From Candidatus Accumulibacter similis (GTDB lineage: Bacteria > Pseudomonadota > Gammaproteobacteria > Burkholderiales > Rhodocyclaceae), in NCBI GenBank assembly GCA_013347225.1, contig CP054595.1:3220415-3284414 (forward strand): DNA of 64,000 nt. The letters run 5' to 3'. Below, piece by piece: positions 59,464-64,000 of this stretch. The position numbers and the translations under genes are program-made. The notes beneath the pieces are model-generated. The model had not been told where the DNA came from, searched no databases, and saw nothing but the letters and a program-made list of their open reading frames with translations. The first letter of the stretch is position 1, and each line of letters starts with the position of its first letter.

Positions 59464-60600
59464 ATGACGTTAATCGATTCCATCGCCAGCAAATGCAACC
59501 GCGCGACTTTCGTGCAATCATGGACCACGCACAGACTTTTCTGGCTGTCCGTGGTCTTGCCGACGTTTCTGGCCGTTCTGTATTTCGGCCCCATTGCCTC
59601 GGACATCTACATCAGCGAATCCCACTTCGTCGTACGCAGCCCCGAGAAACAGACGACTTCGCCGCTCGGTCTCATCTTCAAGGGAGCCGGCTTCACCCGA
59701 TCTCAGGACGACAGCTACACGGTGCAGGATTTCATCCTCTCACGCGACGCGTTGCGCGCACTTGACGAGAAATTGAACCTGCGCCGCGCCTTTGGCCAAG
59801 GAGACCTGTTCAGGCGCTTCCCGGGCGTGGACCGGGACGACAGCTTCGAGAACCTGCACCGGTATTACCAGAAGGTGGTCGTCAGCACGCAATTCGACAC
59901 AGCATCTTCAATCGCCACCGTGACCGTGCGCGCCTTCGCTGCGGAAGATGCTCTGCGGATCAACCAGATGCTGCTAGAGATGAGCGAGACACTGGTGAAC
60001 CGCCTCAACGAACGTGGACGACAGGACATGATTCGTTTCGCAGCCAACGAAGTGATCGAGGCCGAGAAAAAAGCCAAGCTCGCGGCGTTGACCCTCGCCC
60101 GCTACCGCAACGAGAAAGGCGTCATCGACCCTGAGCGACAATCAGAAATCCCCCTGCAGCAGATCGCCAGGTTACAGGAGGAGCTCATTGCTGCCAGGAC
60201 GCAGCTCCTGCAATTGCAGATGCTCACCAAAGACAACCCACAGATCCCGGTACTCAAGAAACGCATCGAGGTGCTCGAGGACGAAGTCAAACTCGAGTCC
60301 GCCCGGGTTACCGGGGGTGGCCGCTCGCTTGCCAGCAAGGCGGCGGAGTTCCAGCGGCTGGCGCTGGAGAAGGAGTTTGCCGACAAGCAGCTCGCCAGTG
60401 CGTTTGCCTCGCTGGAGCAAGCGCGCAGCGACGCACAGCGACAAACACTTTACCTTGAACGTATCGCGCAGCCCAGTCTGCCGGACCAGGCGATGGAACC
60501 ACGTCGCCTACGCGCAATACTTGCGGTCTTCGTCCTCGGAGTGATCGCATGGGGTGTCCTGACCATGATGCTCGCAGGCATCAAGGAGCACCAGGATTGA
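59464..60600 (+). CDS. kpsE: Capsule export inner-membrane protein KpsE
   Basis: This 378-residue PCP-type protein spans from the inner membrane into the periplasm. Membrane helices lie at about 24-45 and 350-372, enclosing a coiled-coil periplasmic part (about 185-335) with EAEKKAKLAALTLARYRNEKGVIDPE and RLALEKEFADKQLASAFASLEQAR. This is the standard KpsE/CtrB/BexC plan. It works with KpsMT and an outer-membrane export protein to move polysaccharide out. The gene begins the kpsE-M-T run, about 220 bases after the KpsS-like gene; that gap has no recognised promoter boxes. ATG 59464. Confidence 0.93.
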   Translation: MTLIDSIASKCNRATFVQSWTTHRLFWLSVVLPTFLAVLYFGPIASDIYISESHFVVRSPEKQTTSPLGLIFKGAGFTRSQDDSYTVQDFILSRDALRALDEKLNLRRAFGQGDLFRRFPGVDRDDSFENLHRYYQKVVVSTQFDTASSIATVTVRAFAAEDALRINQMLLEMSETLVNRLNERGRQDMIRFAANEVIEAEKKAKLAALTLARYRNEKGVIDPERQSEIPLQQIARLQEELIAARTQLLQLQMLTKDNPQIPVLKKRIEVLEDEVKLESARVTGGGRSLASKAAEFQRLALEKEFADKQLASAFASLEQARSDAQRQTLYLERIAQPSLPDQAMEPRRLRAILAVFVLGVIAWGVLTMMLAGIKEHQD

Positions 60601-61394
60601 CCACCCTAGGCGAGAACAGCTTGGCCCGATCAGGCGCCATCCAGCGGCGCGTCATCGGAGCGCTGTTGCTGCGCGAGGCGATCACGCGCTATGGCAGACA
60701 TGGCTTTGGGGTACTCTGGATCATACTGGAACCGGCACTGTTCACCTTGGGAGTCGCTGGCTTGTGGTATCTGGTAAGAGGGAACGCTGTTTCCAACATG
60801 CCGATCGTCGCTTTCGCCATCACGGGATATTCGTCAGTCCTCATGTGGCGCAATACGACCAATCGCTGCTCGAAGGCAATCGAGTCGAACCGTCCGTTGA
60901 TGTATCACCGCAACGTGAATGTCCTCGACATCTTTCTCGCGCGAATCCTTCTCGAATGGGTAGGAGCCACCGCTTCAATCGCGGCGCTGACCATTCTCTT
61001 TGCCAGCGTCGGCGCCATGGAGTGGCCTCAAGACCCGTGGCCGATCATCGGCGGTTGGCTTCTGATGGCCTGGTTCTCCCTCGGCCTGGGGCTGATCGTT
61101 GGTGCGCTCTCGGAGTACTCCGAAACCGTCGAGCGCACATGGCCGATCGCGACCTATCTCCTGTTCCCTCTTTCGGGCGCCGTATTCATGGTGCATTGGC
61201 TGCCGCCAGCGGCACGGGAAGCCGTTCTTTGGCTGCCTATGGTGCACGGTGTCGAAATGATCCGCCATGGCTATTTTGGTGACCTCGTACCGACCTATGG
61301 CGATCCGGTCTATTTTTCCTGCGCGAACCTCGTGCTCATGCTGATTGGACTGGCGCTTGCACGAGAGGCCGGCCGGCGGGTGCGGACGAGATGA
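60597..61394 (+). CDS. kpsM: Capsule ABC transporter permease KpsM
   Basis: This 265-residue ABC-2 permease has six membrane helices. The N-terminal RRVIGALLLREAITRYGRHGFGVLWIILEPALF matches the family amphipathic interface helix and first segment. SSVLMWRNTTNRC, RPLMYHRNVNVLDIFLARILLEW and LLFPLSGAVFMVHWLP are typical of KpsM/BexB/CtrC. Start TTG 60597 overlaps the kpsE stop (TTGA) and is preceded by AAGGAGC; a frame from 60549 exists but lies inside kpsE. Its stop overlaps the kpsT start. Confidence 0.93.
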   Translation: MTTLGENSLARSGAIQRRVIGALLLREAITRYGRHGFGVLWIILEPALFTLGVAGLWYLVRGNAVSNMPIVAFAITGYSSVLMWRNTTNRCSKAIESNRPLMYHRNVNVLDIFLARILLEWVGATASIAALTILFASVGAMEWPQDPWPIIGGWLLMAWFSLGLGLIVGALSEYSETVERTWPIATYLLFPLSGAVFMVHWLPPAAREAVLWLPMVHGVEMIRHGYFGDLVPTYGDPVYFSCANLVLMLIGLALAREAGRRVRTR

Positions 61395-62080
61395 TCAGGC
61401 TGCACGGAATCCACAAGAGCTATCGCACGCGCAACGGCTTGCACACCGTGCTCGACGGGATCGATCTGACAGTGCACCCGGGAGAAAAGCTCGGCATTCT
61501 CGGCTGCAATGGCGCCGGCAAGTCGACACTCATCCGCATCCTAAGCGGCGCGGACCTGCCCACAGCGGGAACCATTCGCCGGGACATGAGTGTCTCGTGG
61601 CCCCTCGCCTTCGGCGGGGCCTTCCAGACACATCTGACGGGTCTGGATAACCTCAAGTTCGTCTGCCGAGTCTACGGTGTTGACTACCAGCCCCTCATCC
61701 CGTTCGTGGAAGACTTTGCCGAGCTCGGTCCCTACTTCCGCGAGCCCGTCGTCAATTACTCTCATGGGATGGTTACTCGTTTGGCGTTTGCGCTGTCTAT
61801 GGCCGTCGAGTTTGACTGTTTCCTCATCGACGAAGCGATGGTCGTAGGGGATGTCCGCTTCCATGAGAAAAGCCATTACGAACTGTTGCACAAGCGAAAG
61901 GATCGAGCCTACATCCTGGTAAGCCATGACGCGAATGCGATCAAGATTTATTGTGAGACCGCGTACGTCCTTCATGACGGAAAGCTGCACGCTTTTGACA
62001 GCGTGGCGCACGCCTATGACTATTACCAAAGAATTCTTCACGAGCAGCCACACCTCTCGCTGCCGGAGAAGGAATTCTAG
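61391..62080 (+). CDS. kpsT: Capsule ABC transporter ATPase KpsT
   Basis: This 229-residue ATPase powers polysaccharide export. Walker A is GCNGAGKST (38-46), the signature loop is NYSHGMVTRLAFALSM (SHGM in place of the usual SSGM), Walker B is CFLIDEAM, and the switch His is in LVSHDANAIK. The ATG overlaps the kpsM stop as ATGA. It has the short form without a carbohydrate-binding domain, so it is the reducing-end lipid-recognising type of exporter rather than the Wzt type. Confidence 0.94.
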   Translation: MIRLHGIHKSYRTRNGLHTVLDGIDLTVHPGEKLGILGCNGAGKSTLIRILSGADLPTAGTIRRDMSVSWPLAFGGAFQTHLTGLDNLKFVCRVYGVDYQPLIPFVEDFAELGPYFREPVVNYSHGMVTRLAFALSMAVEFDCFLIDEAMVVGDVRFHEKSHYELLHKRKDRAYILVSHDANAIKIYCETAYVLHDGKLHAFDSVAHAYDYYQRILHEQPHLSLPEKEF

Positions 62081-62123
62081 CTTCCGTCGTAACGTGAACG
62101 ACGATCAACCAGCCAAGGTCCCA

Positions 62124-63611
62124 ATGCGAGTGCTTCTGGAAATGCGTCCGGCTCTTGACGGGCATGCGGGAATTCCGCAGGAAACCCGTCTCCTGTTCAA
62201 TGGTCTCAGGACCCTGCCCGGGATCAATGTCGAGGGACTCATCCAGAGCGCTGGTCATGTCCTCGCAAGAGGGCTGCCTGCGGTCGAAAGTCGTTGGCAC
62301 GCGCCGCTGAGCCGGGACAGGCAGGTCAACCGTTTGTCACGTGTCGTCGTCTCTTTACAGCAGAAGATGGCGAATGCGCATCTGGCTGCGGTCGGAATGG
62401 CGATGCGCCGCGTGTTTGGTGGCCGGGAAAGCCTGGGCCGATTCGATGCAACGCATTTCCGCGATTTCATCTGGCGAATGCTCTTTGCCAGAACCTTGCC
62501 GTACGAGAACTTCGATGCGGTGACATCCGCGGACTTCCGCATCGCCCGCGTGCCATGGACTGCCATGCATCGTTGCGCATTGCTGTTCAGGAACTTTGGC
62601 TACGCGCTCTACCCCCGCCTCGACACCAGCGACTACGACGTCATGATCGTCGAAACGCCGTACCCGGCAATCGTTTCGCCATCGACCAGACTCGTTGTCC
62701 GCTACCACGACGCGATCCCGCTCCTGATGCCGCACACGATTTCCGACAAGGTTTACCATCAGGCATCGCACTACCACGCGCTGCGGAACAATGTCAGTCG
62801 CGGCGGCTTCTTCTCATGCGTCTCTGACGCCACGCGCCGCGACCTTCTCTCGATCTTCCCGCAGGCCGAGTCACGCTCGGTGACCATATATAATATGGTT
62901 TCGCACCATTACTTCCCGGAAGAGTCGTCGCCCGTGCGCATCCCCGAGATCATCGCCACCAGACGGAATGACAGGATTCCCGTACGGGCAAACTTAGCGC
63001 TGGAGCACTCGACCGGGACCGGATCGGCGCAGCTTGACTTCATCCTGATTGTCTCCACCGTCGAGCCCAGAAAGAATCACACGACGTTGCTCGCGGCGTG
63101 GGAGAAGTTGCGCACCGAGCGTTTTCCAAACCTGAAACTCGTGGTAGTCGGCATGCTCGGCTGGGGACACAAGGCCATCGTCAAGAAGTTTCTCCCTTGG
63201 ATGGAGCGCGGCGAGATGTTCGTTCTCGCGGATGTACCGGCTCCTGAACTGCGGTTGCTTTACAAGCATGCACGAGCAACGATATGCCCAAGCTTTGGCG
63301 AAGGATTCGATTTCTCGGGAGTCGAAGCGATGCGCAGCGGAGGTGCGGTGGTAGCCTCAGAAATCATGGTACACCGGGAGGTCTACGGCAATGCTGCGGA
63401 GTATTTCAGCCCGTATTCCATTGAAGAAGCGGCTGGGGCGATCGCCGCTGTAGTCGATCCCGGCCAGCGTGAAAGGCGGCTGGAACTGGTGCACAAGGGT
63501 GCCTCGACCGCCCGTCGCTACCTGCCTGATCTGATCCTGCCGCAGTGGTGCGATTTCCTGCAAGGAGTCGATCGTTTGGGCCAAGCAAGAGCAAAGGGAT
63601 GGCAGGCTTGA
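62124..63611 (+). CDS. GT4-family glycosyltransferase
   Basis: This 495-residue retaining-type (GT-B) glycosyltransferase has an N-terminal acceptor domain (MRVLLEMRPALDGHAGIPQETRLLFNGLRTLPG) and a C-terminal donor domain. The latter has LIVSTVEPRKNHTTLLAAWEKL, VVGMLGWGHKAI and the EX7E-type SFGEGFDFSGVEAMRSGGAVVASEI. It is likely to build the capsule repeat. Start ATG 62124 is preceded by AAGGTCCC; GTG 62094 is an alternative. It begins 43 bases after kpsT and overlaps the next methyltransferase gene. Sugar and linkage cannot be read from sequence. Confidence 0.88.
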   Translation: MRVLLEMRPALDGHAGIPQETRLLFNGLRTLPGINVEGLIQSAGHVLARGLPAVESRWHAPLSRDRQVNRLSRVVVSLQQKMANAHLAAVGMAMRRVFGGRESLGRFDATHFRDFIWRMLFARTLPYENFDAVTSADFRIARVPWTAMHRCALLFRNFGYALYPRLDTSDYDVMIVETPYPAIVSPSTRLVVRYHDAIPLLMPHTISDKVYHQASHYHALRNNVSRGGFFSCVSDATRRDLLSIFPQAESRSVTIYNMVSHHYFPEESSPVRIPEIIATRRNDRIPVRANLALEHSTGTGSAQLDFILIVSTVEPRKNHTTLLAAWEKLRTERFPNLKLVVVGMLGWGHKAIVKKFLPWMERGEMFVLADVPAPELRLLYKHARATICPSFGEGFDFSGVEAMRSGGAVVASEIMVHREVYGNAAEYFSPYSIEEAAGAIAAVVDPGQRERRLELVHKGASTARRYLPDLILPQWCDFLQGVDRLGQARAKGWQA

Positions 63612-64000
63612 GTACCGATATCGCATGGGAAGAATGGGGGCGCAAAGAACCGTACTTTGGCGTCATCACAAACCAGAAGTTCAGGCGAGCCGAGTTGACA
63701 ACTGAGGCGAGGAACGAGTTTTTCGAATCCGGACGAGCCCACGTCAAATTCGTGTTCGAGATGATCCAGAAATACATCAACCCCGCTTTTGACCCGGCGT
63801 CAGTTGTCGATTTCGGCTGTGGCGTGGGGCGTCTGTTGGTTCATTTTTCCCCAGTTGCCCGAGAAGTCGTTGGGCTCGACGTCTCCCCGTCGATGCTCGA
63901 AGAAGCGAAGAGGAACTGCGACGAGTTCGGCGTCAGCAATGCCCAACTGCTGCTCTCCGACGACCAGCTTTCCACATTGAGCGGCAGGTATGACCTGATC
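63599..64000 (+). CDS. Class I SAM-dependent methyltransferase (5' part, cut by window edge)
   Basis: The first 134 residues are present. The start MAGLSTDIAWEEWGRKEPYFG fits methyltransferases found in polysaccharide loci, and VVDFGCGVGRLLVHFSP is motif I, followed by VVGLDVSPSMLEEAKRN (motif II). The likely target is a sugar or sugar nucleotide of the capsule (inference). ATG 63599 overlaps the glycosyltransferase stop by 13 bases. Confidence 0.82.
   Translation, partial: MAGLSTDIAWEEWGRKEPYFGVITNQKFRRAELTTEARNEFFESGRAHVKFVFEMIQKYINPAFDPASVVDFGCGVGRLLVHFSPVAREVVGLDVSPSMLEEAKRNCDEFGVSNAQLLLSDDQLSTLSGRYDLI

Overview
The window is high-GC Gram-negative chromosomal DNA. A betaproteobacterium of the Rhodocyclales is the best fit, and a polyphosphate-accumulating 'Candidatus Accumulibacter'-like organism is plausible. 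This is inferred from gene content (yceD-rpmF-plsX-fabHDG-acpP-fabF order, two Pit loci with three DUF47/PhoU-like proteins, the EpmAB branch of EF-P modification, RNase E with an Arg/Pro/Ala-rich tail). No rRNA, tRNA or CRISPR array was recognised.

Region 1 (1-4345) is an integron gene-cassette array on the minus strand with no integrase in view. Three promoterless-looking single-gene cassettes are separated by attC-like sites whose core sites match in pairs. One attC carries a group II intron (843-2746) placed exactly inside its GTT core. The maturase gene has a 66-bp in-frame block of small hairpins. Region 2 (4346-6758) is gene-poor: one hypothetical gene and an 18-bp minisatellite of about 14 copies. 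Region 3 (6759-11086) holds a Mut7-C RNase-type protein, the EF-P system (epmB, efp, epmA) and a DUF4239 membrane protein.

Region 4 (11286-22148) is phosphate- and granule-related. One overlapping operon encodes DUF47, Pit, a P-loop ATPase and a PP2A-like phosphatase. A NhaD-like carrier and a UspA protein follow. A second locus encodes DUF47-Pit-DUF47. A ParA-like ATPase is translationally coupled to an Ala/Lys-rich, histone-H1/phasin-like protein. Region 5 (22415-31719) holds a MalT-type LuxR regulator, an acyltransferase, the GTPase YlqF, a methyltransferase, galU, nadB and ygfX. Region 6 (31754-37898) is the fatty-acid synthesis cluster with rpmF, a 59-residue gene. Region 7 (38015-46406) holds maf, a second tetrapyrrole-methylase-fold enzyme, an overlapping rluC-HAD-Rieske-sppA operon, rne with a long leader containing a strong candidate autoregulatory hairpin, and a DUF3299 periplasmic protein.

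Region 8 (46495-64000, open at the right edge) is a capsule locus. A single-module type I PKS without thioesterase is followed by an alpha-oxoamine synthase, a membrane sulfatase-fold protein, an SDR and a KpsS-like protein, recalling the rhizobial rkpA-G-H-I-J set. An ABC-2 capsule exporter (kpsE, kpsM, kpsT), a glycosyltransferase and a methyltransferase come next. The likely logic is that the PKS and oxoamine synthase make a special amino-lipid used as carrier or anchor for a polysaccharide exported by KpsEMT.
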